From positions 62,001 to 126,000 of the forward strand of contig NZ_JAPDPD010000016.1 of NCBI RefSeq assembly GCF_026283965.1: a DNA stretch of 64,000 nt, in the 5' to 3' direction. The notes beneath the pieces were generated by a model that saw only the letters and a list, made by a program, of their open reading frames with translations, was not told where the DNA came from and ran no database searches. The translations under genes and the position numbers were made by a program. This document shows, in pieces, positions 26,785 to 35,443 of the stretch. The stretch is from Dyella subtropica (lineage in GTDB: Bacteria; Pseudomonadota; Gammaproteobacteria; Xanthomonadales; Rhodanobacteraceae). Position 1 is the stretch's first letter; each line of letters starts with the position of its first letter.

Positions 26785-28815
26785 CTACTTCCTTTCCGGC
26801 TTCGCCAGATCGAAATACGTCCAGCGCTTGCCATCCGCACTCTCCAGCTGCTTGAGCTGCACCACAAAGTTGAAGCTGCTCGCTGCCACGGTGCTGCCAT
26901 CAATGCGTTGCGTGGCAAGGCCAGTGGCAGCCTCCTGCGGTCGCAGTTCGGACGGTGTCAGGCGATAGCTGTCAGCCGCTTGTCCCAGCGCGCCGCCCAG
27001 GGCCTCGTGCAGTACGCGTCCTTGCGCTTGCGGCAGCTTCAAGCCAAGTAGCGCTGCGATGGTCGGTGCCACATCCACATTGCCGCTGGGCAGCGCGTCG
27101 CGGAAGCCGCCGCGGAAACTCGGGCCGGCTGCAAGCAAGGTGTTGTGCACATCGATCGGGCTGAAGCTGCCGTGCTCGCCGCGTTCGCTGGGCAGGTCGG
27201 GGAATACGGTGGCGTACTCGGTGCCGCGGAAGCCTTGGATCATCGCGTCGGCATCCCAGGCATAGCTCACGATGATGTCCGGGCCGCGCGCGGCGTTCTC
27301 CAGATGCACGTTCTCGGCCGGCAGCGTGCCGGGGATCTGGCCGTAGCGCTTGGCCACGAACACCGCCGCCACGTAGTCGCGCGACTGCAGGAAACGCACG
27401 GTGCGCTTCACGACGTCCGCGTTGTGCTCGGGCTGATAGAAGTATTCCGTGCCGCCATTCGGCGCCAGCACCAGCGCGCCCTTGGGCAGCTCGTCGGGTA
27501 AGACATAACTGGGCGTGGTGTACGGGCCGGGCTTGCCACAGAGATGGCCGTCATCGTCGTAACGCGTGGGCATCAGCTGGGAGCCGTCGGCGCGGATGCC
27601 GGTCATCACGGGCGCATAAACACAGCCCAGACCGTCGAAGGCGGGAATGTTGGCGCGGGTCGTCAGCTCGTGCGCCATACGGATGCCGCCGGAGACCGAG
27701 TAACCCCAATCCTTGTCGACACCGGTGACGCGACCGTCGTTGATCTGGCGCAGCGGAAACAGGCTGCTGGGGCCGGCGATATTGCTGTGGCCGTGGTCGG
27801 ACACCACGATGATGTCGGTGTCCTGCGCCATGCCCAGCGCCTGCAGCTTCGCTTCCAGTTGGCCGAGCAAGGCGTCCTGCGCCTGCAGCGCGAGATGGAA
27901 TTCCGGCGAGCCGACACCGTACATGTGCTGGGTGGTATCCGGGTTGCGCAGCCACACCACGCTGAGGTCGGGTCGATGCTTGGGCAGCACTTCCTCGAGA
28001 TAGGCCTTCATCATCCACGCGTTCGCAGCGGTCGGCGGCGTATCGCTGGCCACCGTGGCATCGCTGGTGGCGCCGTCCTTGAGCTTCGCTGCCTTGCCGC
28101 GTTCGGTGGGATCGCCGTTGTCTTCATGCAACGCCAGCTCACCATCGGCGTACGTATTGAGCGTGGTCTTGGGCAGCGGATAGCCGGCCTGCTGCAGCTC
28201 CTGCGCGAAGGCTAAAGGCAGGGCGGTCTTCTCATCCAGCAGCAGGCCGACGTGATCCGGGTCGCCGTGGTTGGGCAGGCGATGGTTCTGCAGGAAGGCC
28301 GCGCCCGACTTGCCGATCGCCGCGGTCTTCAAACCCGCCTTCTGCGCGGCGGCGAACAAGGTCGGCAGTTCAAGCAGATCGTCGCCGCTGGCCTTGTTGA
28401 GTGCGCGCAGCACGAGGTCGTCCTCGACATAAACCGGGCTGCGGAAATCCACGTCTTCTCCGCTCGTGCTGCGTGCGGTAGGCGTGGTCTTCAAGCCGGT
28501 CTGGCGCGTCGCCCAAAAGCGATTGCCATAGAAACCAAGCGGCCCCGGAAACGCGCCAGTGGCGAAGCTCGACGCATTGGCCATGGTGAAGGTGGGGTAG
28601 GTCGAGTGGTTGTCGTCGAACCAGGTGCCACGCTGGGCGAGCGCGAGCAGGTTCGGTGTGTCTTCCGCGCTCACCGCATCCGGGCGCATGCCGTCCCATA
28701 CGAACAGGATCACTCGATGCGTCGAGGGTGCGGCGAAGGCCGAGGGGATCGACAGGCTGGCGAGCAGGGCGATGCGAGAGAGCTGGCGCAGCGAGCGGCG
28801 GAAAGAAAGGGACAT
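26785..28815 (-). CDS. secreted type I phosphodiesterase / nucleotide pyrophosphatase (alkaline-phosphatase superfamily)
   Basis: 676 residues. A signal peptide (about 1-28, ...ALLASLSIPSAFA) leads into the two-metal phosphodiesterase domain. First metal Asp lies in LFVWDGMRPDAV (about 39), the Thr nucleophile region is STYPTFTMANASSFATG (about 75), and IIVVSDHGHSN is the later metal site. The C-terminal part has HGSFSPIDVHNTLLAAGP (metal His) and PTIAALLGLKLP, both typical of this superfamily. At 676 residues it is longer than simple NPP enzymes, through insertions. It is one of three alkaline-phosphatase-superfamily hydrolases in the window. Substrate not determined. Confidence 0.87.
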   Translation of the reverse strand: MSLSFRRSLRQLSRIALLASLSIPSAFAAPSTHRVILFVWDGMRPDAVSAEDTPNLLALAQRGTWFDDNHSTYPTFTMANASSFATGAFPGPLGFYGNRFWATRQTGLKTTPTARSTSGEDVDFRSPVYVEDDLVLRALNKASGDDLLELPTLFAAAQKAGLKTAAIGKSGAAFLQNHRLPNHGDPDHVGLLLDEKTALPLAFAQELQQAGYPLPKTTLNTYADGELALHEDNGDPTERGKAAKLKDGATSDATVASDTPPTAANAWMMKAYLEEVLPKHRPDLSVVWLRNPDTTQHMYGVGSPEFHLALQAQDALLGQLEAKLQALGMAQDTDIIVVSDHGHSNIAGPSSLFPLRQINDGRVTGVDKDWGYSVSGGIRMAHELTTRANIPAFDGLGCVYAPVMTGIRADGSQLMPTRYDDDGHLCGKPGPYTTPSYVLPDELPKGALVLAPNGGTEYFYQPEHNADVVKRTVRFLQSRDYVAAVFVAKRYGQIPGTLPAENVHLENAARGPDIIVSYAWDADAMIQGFRGTEYATVFPDLPSERGEHGSFSPIDVHNTLLAAGPSFRGGFRDALPSGNVDVAPTIAALLGLKLPQAQGRVLHEALGGALGQAADSYRLTPSELRPQEAATGLATQRIDGSTVAASSFNFVVQLKQLESADGKRWTYFDLAKPERK

Positions 28816-29128
28816 GCACAGGCCTTCAAGATGGTGCGGGGCAAGCCGACCATGCTGGGTGAGGCCTGTTGCAGTTTTGTGTCGGAGGGCTTCTTAGGAG
28901 ATGCGCGAGCGTGAGGCTTGGCGCAAGGGTTCACCCCCTCTCAGCCTCCCCCTGTCCACGGGGCTAGCTTCGCGTCGCAAGCAAGGGGAGGAGCTAAAAG
29001 CTTGCGACTACCTGCCCCCTCCCTTGCTTGCGACGCGAAGCTAGTCCCGTGGGGCAGGGGAGGGTTGGGGAGGGGTAAGCCCTTGCGATAACGCTGCTAC
29101 TTACTGCGGTGAACCCAGCTATCAGCCA
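28816..29128. repeat. intergenic inverted repeat, copy 4 (core 28922-29090)
   Basis: The 313-bp spacer between the phosphodiesterase and nagA holds a second long copy with facing arms (AAGGGTTCACCCCCTCTCAG left, GGGTAAGCCCTTGCG right; AGCTTCGCGTCGCAAGCAAG inside). The remaining bases at the left edge should contain the phosphodiesterase promoter, which I could not define. Confidence 0.85.
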
Positions 29129-30292
29129 TCACGCAACATCGTAAGCAACCCCACCCACCCACGTCTGCCGCACCACCAGCCCATCATCAAGCACGGCAAA
29201 GTCCGCACGCTGTCCAGCCACAAGGCGGCCCTGCACACGATCCAACCCCAGCCACGCGGCCGGGTAGTTGCTCGCCATCCGCGAAGCTTCGGCCAGCGGC
29301 AGGCCAACCATATTGACGAGGTTACGCACGCCGGTCGCCATGTCCAGCGCCGAGCCGGCGAGCACGCCTTCGTCGCTCTGGCAGACGCCGTCGCGCGCGA
29401 CGATGGTCTGGCCGTTGAGTACGTACATGGGGTTGTCGGAGCCCACGGGCGGCATGGCGTCGGTGACGAGCACGCTCTTGCCGCGTGCCTTGGCGGCGAT
29501 CGCCACGCGCAGGGTGATGGGGTTGACGTGGTGGCCGTCGACGATCAAGCCGCACCAGCTGTGCGGATCGTCGAGGGCGGCACCGACCACGCCGGGTTCG
29601 CGGCTGCCCAGCGGGGTCATTGCGTTGAATAGATGGGTGAAGCCGCGTATGCCGGCGTCGAGCGCGGCGCGTGTGGTGTCGTAGTCGGCGGCGGTGTGGC
29701 CGGCGGCGGCGATCACGCCGGCTGCGGCGAGCTGGCTGATGGTTTCGAGCGGTACCCGGTCGGGTGCGAGGGTCATCATCACCACGCCGCGATGTTTGGC
29801 GGTGAGCGCAGCGATGTCGCTGGCGTCGGGTGCGCGGAACAGGTTGACGTCGTGGATGCCCTTGCGCGCAGGTGCCAGGAAGGGGCCTTCGACGTGGATG
29901 CCGAGCACACCCGGGACACCTTCGTCGATGGCGGCGTCCACCGCGGCGAGCGCGGCGCGCATCACCTCGGCGGTGTCGGTAATCAGCGTGGGCAGGAAGC
30001 CGGTGGTGCCGAACTTGCGGTGCGCGGCGGCGATGCCGCGCAAGGTTTCCACGCTAGGGTTGTCGTTGAAGAGCAAGCCGCCGCCGCCGTTGACCTGCAC
30101 ATCGATGAAGCCGGGCAGCAACAGCTTGCCCTGCAGGTCGTGTTGTTCTGCAGTGGCGACGCGCTTGTCGCCGGGCAGCACCAGCGCCTCGATGCGGTCG
30201 TCACGAACCAGCACGACGACGTCGTCTTGCAAACCGTGATCGGTTAGGACACGGCCGTTGACCAGGGCCAGTAGGGGCTGTTCGACGTTCAT
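29129..30292 (-). CDS. nagA: N-acetylglucosamine-6-phosphate deacetylase
   Basis: Removes acetate from GlcNAc-6-P in the cytoplasm. About 387 residues of amidohydrolase fold: GFIDVQVNGGGG near residue 60, HVEGPFLAPARKGIHD (metal Glu about 135), AAGHTAADYDTTRAALDAGIRGFTHLFNAM (metal His residues) and LVTDAMPPVG (catalytic Asp). The ATG at 30292 overlaps the stop of the SIS-domain gene (ATGTGATG). A GTG one codon earlier (30295) is the alternative start. The overlap with the deaminase gene means coupled production of the two consecutive enzymes. Confidence 0.96.
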   Translation of the reverse strand: MNVEQPLLALVNGRVLTDHGLQDDVVVLVRDDRIEALVLPGDKRVATAEQHDLQGKLLLPGFIDVQVNGGGGLLFNDNPSVETLRGIAAAHRKFGTTGFLPTLITDTAEVMRAALAAVDAAIDEGVPGVLGIHVEGPFLAPARKGIHDVNLFRAPDASDIAALTAKHRGVVMMTLAPDRVPLETISQLAAAGVIAAAGHTAADYDTTRAALDAGIRGFTHLFNAMTPLGSREPGVVGAALDDPHSWCGLIVDGHHVNPITLRVAIAAKARGKSVLVTDAMPPVGSDNPMYVLNGQTIVARDGVCQSDEGVLAGSALDMATGVRNLVNMVGLPLAEASRMASNYPAAWLGLDRVQGRLVAGQRADFAVLDDGLVVRQTWVGGVAYDVA

Positions 30293-31326
30293 CACATGGT
30301 CTCCGTGACCTTGCGTAGATGCGGCGGTACATCGGGATCGTAGCCGCGCGCGAGCGCGAGCGCACTGGCGGCACGGTAGAAACTTTGCACGGTGAGCAGC
30401 GGCGTGACGATGGAGTCGATGCCTGCCGGCAGCGGCAGGACGTCCGGCTGGTCGACGCCAGGCGCCGCCACGAATACACGGGCACCACGTGCGCGGAATT
30501 CGTTGGCGACGGCGAGCGTGTTATCCAGCGTGCCGTCGTCCTGCGCGAAGAACAGCACCGGGAAACCTTCGCCGACCAGCGCCATCGGGCCGTGCTTCAC
30601 TTCGGCGGCGCTGAACGCCTCGGCGTGCAAGCCGCAGGTTTCCTTGAGCTTGAGCGCGGCTTCCAGAGCCGCGCCAAAACCGAAGCCGCGGCCCACCACG
30701 AACAGGTTCTGGGTATTGCGCAGGCCCTGGCTCAGCGCGCTCCAGTCGCTGGTCCAGCCGCGGCGCAGATCGTCGGGCAGGCGCTGGATGATGGCGTGCA
30801 GAGAGTCGTCGTTGCTCCAGTGCGCGGTGAGCTGCAGGATCGCCGCAAGCGTGGCGAGGTAGCTCTTGGTGGCGGCCACGCTCACTTCGGGGCCGGCCTT
30901 CAGCGGGATCACGGTGTCGGCCAGCGCGGCGAGCGGCGAGTCCTCCACGTTGACCATCGCCAGCACCAAGGCGCCCGCATCTTTCGCGGCCTGCGCGCTG
31001 CGCAGCAGGTCGGGGCTCTTGCCGGATTGGGAGATGGCGATGAACAGCGCGCCGTCGAGTTTGACGTTGGCATCGTAGATCGAGGCGATCGACGGCGATG
31101 CGGACGCGGTGATCAGGCTCAGCCGGGTTTCGAACACGTACTTGGCATACGCCGCGGCGTGATCGGAGCTGCCGCGCGCGCAAGTGACGATGAAACGCGG
31201 AGGATTCGCGCGCAGCCGTTCGCCCAGCGTTTTCAGCACGGCGGCGTTGTCGCGGAGCTGGCGCTCGACAACGTCAGCGGCCTCGTGGGCTTCGCGGAAC
31301 ATCAGGGTGTCACTGGCTTGCTTCAT
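30292..31326 (-). CDS. nagB-II: SIS-domain glucosamine-6-phosphate deaminase (NagB-II type)
   Basis: 344 residues with two sugar-isomerase (SIS) domains like the isomerase half of GlmS but no glutaminase domain. It probably converts glucosamine-6-P to fructose-6-P plus ammonia. Motifs are TCARGSSDHAAAYAKY (about 51), ISQSGKSPDLL (about 100), VGRGFGFGAALEAALKLKETCGLHAEAFSAAEVKHGP (about 215) and a final RKVTETM. The ATG at 31326 is chosen because MKQASDTLMFREAHEAADVV is the usual family start, although longer frames run to 31485. It overlaps nagA and follows the regulator by 43 bp. Confidence 0.92.
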   Translation of the reverse strand: MKQASDTLMFREAHEAADVVERQLRDNAAVLKTLGERLRANPPRFIVTCARGSSDHAAAYAKYVFETRLSLITASASPSIASIYDANVKLDGALFIAISQSGKSPDLLRSAQAAKDAGALVLAMVNVEDSPLAALADTVIPLKAGPEVSVAATKSYLATLAAILQLTAHWSNDDSLHAIIQRLPDDLRRGWTSDWSALSQGLRNTQNLFVVGRGFGFGAALEAALKLKETCGLHAEAFSAAEVKHGPMALVGEGFPVLFFAQDDGTLDNTLAVANEFRARGARVFVAAPGVDQPDVLPLPAGIDSIVTPLLTVQSFYRAASALALARGYDPDVPPHLRKVTETM

Positions 31327-31369
31327 GGATGGCAATCTCGATCTTGATAGCTGCGCTTGCTTCCCGCCG

Positions 31370-32437
31370 TCAGGTCTTGCGCGGCGGGCTATTGCGAGGC
31401 GTGTTGTTTCGCGGTGGCGCGGTGGAGCCGCGAACCACCAGCTCGGGGATGAAGCATTCATTGGGCGGCGCGCCGGTCGGCTCACTGCCTTCGCGTTGCA
31501 GGTCGGCCATCAAATGCAGCGCGGCATGGCGGCCGATCTCACTGGTGGACTGACGCGCCGTGGTGAGCGCCGGCCACGCCTGCTTGGAGAACGGGCTGTC
31601 CTCGAAACCGGCGATGGATAGATCCCACGGCACATCCAGCCCGCTGGAACGCGCCGCCGCCAACACACCGGCCGCGATTTCGTCATTGCTGCCGAAGATC
31701 GCCGTGGGCGGATCCTTCAGCGCGAGCAGTTTGCGGGCGCCGCGGAAACCGTCGTCGAAGGCATAGCGGCCCGGCAAGACCAGCTTCTTGTCGAGCGGAA
31801 GGCCGTACTCCTTCAGCGCGTTGGCGTAACCCTGGTAACGCTCCGGACTGGAGCGGTGGTGCGGTTCGCCCCACAGGAAACCGATGCGGGTGTGGCCGAG
31901 CTGGATCAGGTGTTCGGTGATCGCATAGGCCGCGCTGCGGTCATCGACATAGACGCAGGGCGAGCCGTCGTGCGGATCTTCGCGCGACGAAATGATGCGC
32001 ACGAAGCTGATCCCTTGCTCCATCAGCGTGGCGACCAGATCGGTCTGCTCCGACATCGGTGGCGCCAGCACCAGGCCGGCCAGCCGGTTGCGTTCCACCA
32101 GCGCGCATAGCTCGTCAGCCAGGCCGGGCGAGGTGGAGTCGCAAGGATGAATTTGCAGACCGAAGCCGCGTTCGCGGCAGGCCGAGAGCACGCCGTCCTG
32201 CATGCTGATGACGTAGTGCGCGTTCGGGTTGTCGTAGACCAGGCCGATGGCATACGCATGCGTGCTGCGCAGGCCACGGGCGGAAGGGTTGGGTTGATAG
32301 CCCAGCGCCTCGATCGCTCGCTCCACCTTTTCGCGCGTGTCCGTGCGTACCGACGCTTCCCGGTTGATCACGCGGGAGACCGTTTTCAGCGAGACGCCAG
32401 ACCACTTGGCGACGTCCTTGATGGTGGGGTTGCGCAA
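31370..32437 (-). CDS. LacI-family regulator of the nag genes (NagR-like)
   Basis: A repressor with an N-terminal helix-turn-helix, NPTIKDVAKWSGVSLKTVSRVIN, the hinge PNPSARGLRS, and a periplasmic-binding-like sensor domain. A TTG start at 32437 (MRNPTIKDV, 355 residues) is preferred. It fits the family length and has GGAG nine nt upstream. An ATG at 32524 would add 29 residues with no ribosome site. The ligand is probably GlcNAc-6-P or a related sugar (inference from context). Its operators are most likely the palindromes at 33926 and 34172. It lies between the deaminase and transporter genes. Confidence 0.88.
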   Translation of the reverse strand: MRNPTIKDVAKWSGVSLKTVSRVINREASVRTDTREKVERAIEALGYQPNPSARGLRSTHAYAIGLVYDNPNAHYVISMQDGVLSACRERGFGLQIHPCDSTSPGLADELCALVERNRLAGLVLAPPMSEQTDLVATLMEQGISFVRIISSREDPHDGSPCVYVDDRSAAYAITEHLIQLGHTRIGFLWGEPHHRSSPERYQGYANALKEYGLPLDKKLVLPGRYAFDDGFRGARKLLALKDPPTAIFGSNDEIAAGVLAAARSSGLDVPWDLSIAGFEDSPFSKQAWPALTTARQSTSEIGRHAALHLMADLQREGSEPTGAPPNECFIPELVVRGSTAPPRNNTPRNSPPRKT

Positions 32438-32558
32438 CGCGGGAAACTCCGGAAAAACGGTAGGGCATCGTAGCCCAGCGGATTGTGATGAGGATGGCGT
32501 GAGGGGGATGAGTTGCGGGGCCATGACGGTCAGGCCCCGCCAAGCGCAATGAGCGGGT

Positions 32559-33845
32559 TCAGTGGGCGTGCTGGCCGACCCGATGACCGCGCATCCCGTA
32601 GTAAAGGATGTACAGGTAGCAGGGCACCATCAGCAGCATGAAAACCAGCTGGAAGTCGAAGTACTGCTTGAGATGCACGAACGCCTGCGGAATCAGCGCG
32701 CCACCGGCGATACCCATGATCAGCAAGGCCGAGCCGGCCTCGGTATGCCGGCCCAGGCCCTTGATCGCCAGCGGGAAAATCGCCGGCCACATCATCGCGT
32801 TGGCAAAACCGAGCGCGGCCACGAAAGCCACCGAGGCATAGCCGTGGGTGAGATAGGCGCCGAGTGTGAACAGCACGCCAAGCAGCGCCGACACCGCCAG
32901 GTAGGCCTGCTGTGAAATCACCTTCGGGATCAGCACCAGGCCAGCCACATAACCGGCGAGCATGGCGACCAGGGTGTAAGAGGTGAAGTGCTTGGTCGCG
33001 TCCAGCGGCAGGTCGAAGCCGCGGCCGTAGGTTCCGATCGCGTCGCCCGCCATCACCTCGACGCCGACATAGACAAACAGGCACACCACGCCCAGCCACA
33101 GGTGCGGGAAGCTGAAGATGCTGCCCTCGGCATGACCGATCTCGGCCTCGGCATTCGCGCCGGACGGCTTCACTTCCGGCAGCGCTGAGCGCACCACCCA
33201 CACCGCCAACAGCACCAGCAGGCCGGCCATCACCATGTACGGCATGTGCACTTTGGCGGCGAAGGTATCCAGCAGCGCCTCGCGCGCTTCATTGGTCGGC
33301 GCCGCCTTCACCTGCTGGTCGAACGTGTCGATGCCGTTCAACACCAGCCAGCCGAACACCAGCGGCGCCAACGCACCGGCCACCTTGTTGCAGATGCCCA
33401 TGAAGGCAATGCGCTGCGCCGCGCTGTCGATCGGGCCGAGGATGCTGATGTACGGGTTGGAGGCCGTCTGCAACAGCGACAGGCCGGCGCCGATCACGAA
33501 CAGCCCGGTGAGTGCGCCCGGATACACCCGCATGGTCACGAACTGGCCGAACATCACCGCGCCAATCGCCATCACGAACAGGCCAAGCCCCATGCCCTTC
33601 TTCATGCCGGTGCGGCGTAGCACCCACGAAGAGGGCAGCGCCAGGAAGAAGTACGACAGGTAGAACGCCATCGGCACCAGGAAGGCGTTCACGTCGTCCA
33701 GGTTGAAAGCCAGCTTGACGAAGGTGATCAGCGGCCCGTTGAGCCAGGTGACGAAACCGAAAATGAAAAACAGCACGCCGATGATCATCATCGGCAGCAC
33801 GCTGGATGTGCGGGACTCGCCGGCGGCAAGCGTTGTGGACGACAT
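32559..33845 (-). CDS. nagP: N-acetylglucosamine MFS transporter (NagP/FucP type)
   Basis: 428 residues and 12 predicted membrane segments. The N-terminal signature VLFFIFGFVTWLNGPLITFVKLAF and LLQTASNPYISILGP are typical of the FHS (fucose/glucose/galactose:H+ symporter) family that includes NagP. It should bring GlcNAc across the inner membrane, after outer-membrane passage through the neighbouring TonB receptor. The assignment to GlcNAc rests on its place in the nag locus. It starts just beyond the divergent operator region. Confidence 0.9.
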   Translation of the reverse strand: MSSTTLAAGESRTSSVLPMMIIGVLFFIFGFVTWLNGPLITFVKLAFNLDDVNAFLVPMAFYLSYFFLALPSSWVLRRTGMKKGMGLGLFVMAIGAVMFGQFVTMRVYPGALTGLFVIGAGLSLLQTASNPYISILGPIDSAAQRIAFMGICNKVAGALAPLVFGWLVLNGIDTFDQQVKAAPTNEAREALLDTFAAKVHMPYMVMAGLLVLLAVWVVRSALPEVKPSGANAEAEIGHAEGSIFSFPHLWLGVVCLFVYVGVEVMAGDAIGTYGRGFDLPLDATKHFTSYTLVAMLAGYVAGLVLIPKVISQQAYLAVSALLGVLFTLGAYLTHGYASVAFVAALGFANAMMWPAIFPLAIKGLGRHTEAGSALLIMGIAGGALIPQAFVHLKQYFDFQLVFMLLMVPCYLYILYYGMRGHRVGQHAH

Positions 33846-33925
33846 GAAGTAACTCCCCGAGTGTTCTGATGCCGACGGCCGGCCGGTTGGCCGCGTCGCC
33901 CCCGGTTCGATTTATCCGCGCTAAC

Positions 33926-33939
33926 TAGCAACGTTGTCA
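33926..33939. promoter_or_regulatory. second nag operator (imperfect)
   Basis: TAGCAACGTTGTCA matches the perfect site at 34172 in 12 of 14 positions. It lies 80 bp upstream of the nagP ATG, where a LacI-type repressor would act. Confidence 0.7.
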
Positions 33940-34171
33940 ATTGCCCTGACGCGAAGGACATTCCTGTCTCGCTCCCTGGGGATGACTTGAGACACCCCCT
34001 TTCCGCAGCTGTGGCGCAGTGCGGCAAACCCGCCATCCGCTTGGCAAAAAGCATGCAAACCGGCCGCGGGTCGGGCTTTGACACGTTGTTCACAAGCGCA
34101 GGTTCTTGCCCTCCCAAAGCGGATTGCTGCGCTGCGAAAGCGGGCGAGCAGCGACTAGGAACTTGACCGGT

Positions 34172-34185
34172 TGACAACGTTGTCA
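34172..34185. promoter_or_regulatory. nag operator, perfect 14-bp palindrome
   Basis: TGACAACGTTGTCA is its own reverse complement, with the central CG typical of LacI-family sites, 86 bp upstream of the kinase start. It resembles NagR boxes described for xanthomonads. Confidence 0.85.
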
Positions 34186-34271
34186 TTCGTTATCCAGACT
34201 CCGGCGAAATGGGGCTGTTTGACAACAGCGTGACGTCCGCATGACGGCGTCCACAAATGAGGGGAGGGGTT

Positions 34272-35348
34272 GTGGCGAAACTGGCCAACCACGGCAGCGT
34301 GCTGAAGAGCGCCTCGCAAGGCATGCCTTTCCTGGCGGCCGATGTCGGCGGCACGCATGCGCGCATCGGACTGGTGAGCCAGCATCCGGACGGCATGCAT
34401 CCCGTCACGGTGCTGCAGTACCACCGCTACGCCTGCGCGGAATGGCCCAGCCTGACCGCCGTTCTCAAGGATTTCGTCAGCCATCTCGGCAGTACCGTGC
34501 ACGTGGATCAGTGCGCCGTGGCCAGTGCCGGCTACGTGCTGGGCGACGCCATCGTCAACGACAACCTGCCCTGGCCGGTGTCGATCCGCGACATCCGCGA
34601 CAGCCTCGGCATCGAACGGCTGGCCGTCATCAACGACTTCGAAGCGGTGGCCTATGCCACCCAGTTCCTGGCGCAGGCCGACACCACGCCGGTGATCGAG
34701 GCCGAGTTGCCGCTCAGTCCCGGCCCCGTGCTGGTGATGGGGCCAGGCACGGGTCTGGGTTCGGCCGTGCTGCTGCCGGGCCATCCCCACGCCACCGTGT
34801 TGGCCACCGAGGCTGGGCAGATCGCGCTGTCGCCGGGCAATGAACGCGAGATCGAGATCCTGCGCCTGCTGTCGAAAGACCGCACCTATGTCTCGTTCGA
34901 ACATGCGTTGTCGGGCCCAGGCCTGCTCAACCTGTATCGCGCGCTCTGCACGTTGCGCGACATCCCCACGACGCTGACCAAGCCGAGCGAAGTGACGTGT
35001 GCTGCGCTGGACCACAGTAACGAAGCGGCCGTTGAAGCGCTCGATGTGTTTTGCGGCTTGCTCGGCAGTTTCGTCGGCGACCTGACGCTGCTGTACGGCG
35101 CTCGTGGGGGCGTATTCCTCGCAGGCGGCATCCTGCCGCAGATCCGCGAAGTGCTGCTCGCCAGCCGTTTTTCCCAACGTTTCTTCAACAAGGGGGTGAT
35201 GCGCGCCTTCTTGCAGCAAGTACCCGTTCGACTGATGGAGCACGGCCAGCTCGGTGTGATCGGCGCGGCCGGCATGTATCTCGACGGCATGCGTCTGGAC
35301 AGCTGGACGTCCAAATCGCCGGGGAGCGATGTACCAAAGATTTCGTAG
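34272..35348 (+). CDS. Glk-family sugar kinase, probable N-acetylglucosamine kinase
   Basis: 358 residues of the ASKHA sugar-kinase fold, closest to bacterial glucokinase: FLAADVGGTHARIGLV (phosphate-1 loop, about 22), AVINDFEAVAYA (catalytic Asp about 125), MGPGTGLGSAVLL and ATEAGQIALSPGN. The GTG at 34272 is preferred to the ATG at 34257 because GGGGAGGGG lies between them and serves as the ribosome site for the GTG. The nag context suggests GlcNAc is the substrate instead of glucose (inference). It is divergent from nagP across the operators and 95 bp upstream of the TonB receptor gene. Confidence 0.87.
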   Translation: MAKLANHGSVLKSASQGMPFLAADVGGTHARIGLVSQHPDGMHPVTVLQYHRYACAEWPSLTAVLKDFVSHLGSTVHVDQCAVASAGYVLGDAIVNDNLPWPVSIRDIRDSLGIERLAVINDFEAVAYATQFLAQADTTPVIEAELPLSPGPVLVMGPGTGLGSAVLLPGHPHATVLATEAGQIALSPGNEREIEILRLLSKDRTYVSFEHALSGPGLLNLYRALCTLRDIPTTLTKPSEVTCAALDHSNEAAVEALDVFCGLLGSFVGDLTLLYGARGGVFLAGGILPQIREVLLASRFSQRFFNKGVMRAFLQQVPVRLMEHGQLGVIGAAGMYLDGMRLDSWTSKSPGSDVPKIS

Positions 35349-35443
35349 CCCATGTTGCAACCAACCGGGCGCAAGCCCAGCCACCAATCAGCGGATGTCG
35401 CCACGCTATCCGCCAGTGATTCGCCTTTGAGGGGAGGACCACC

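Noticed and set aside
32438-32524. N-terminal extension of the LacI-type regulator to the ATG at 32524
   Set aside because: The added 29 residues lie before a normal helix-turn-helix start, have no ribosome site and make the protein longer than usual. It remains possible.
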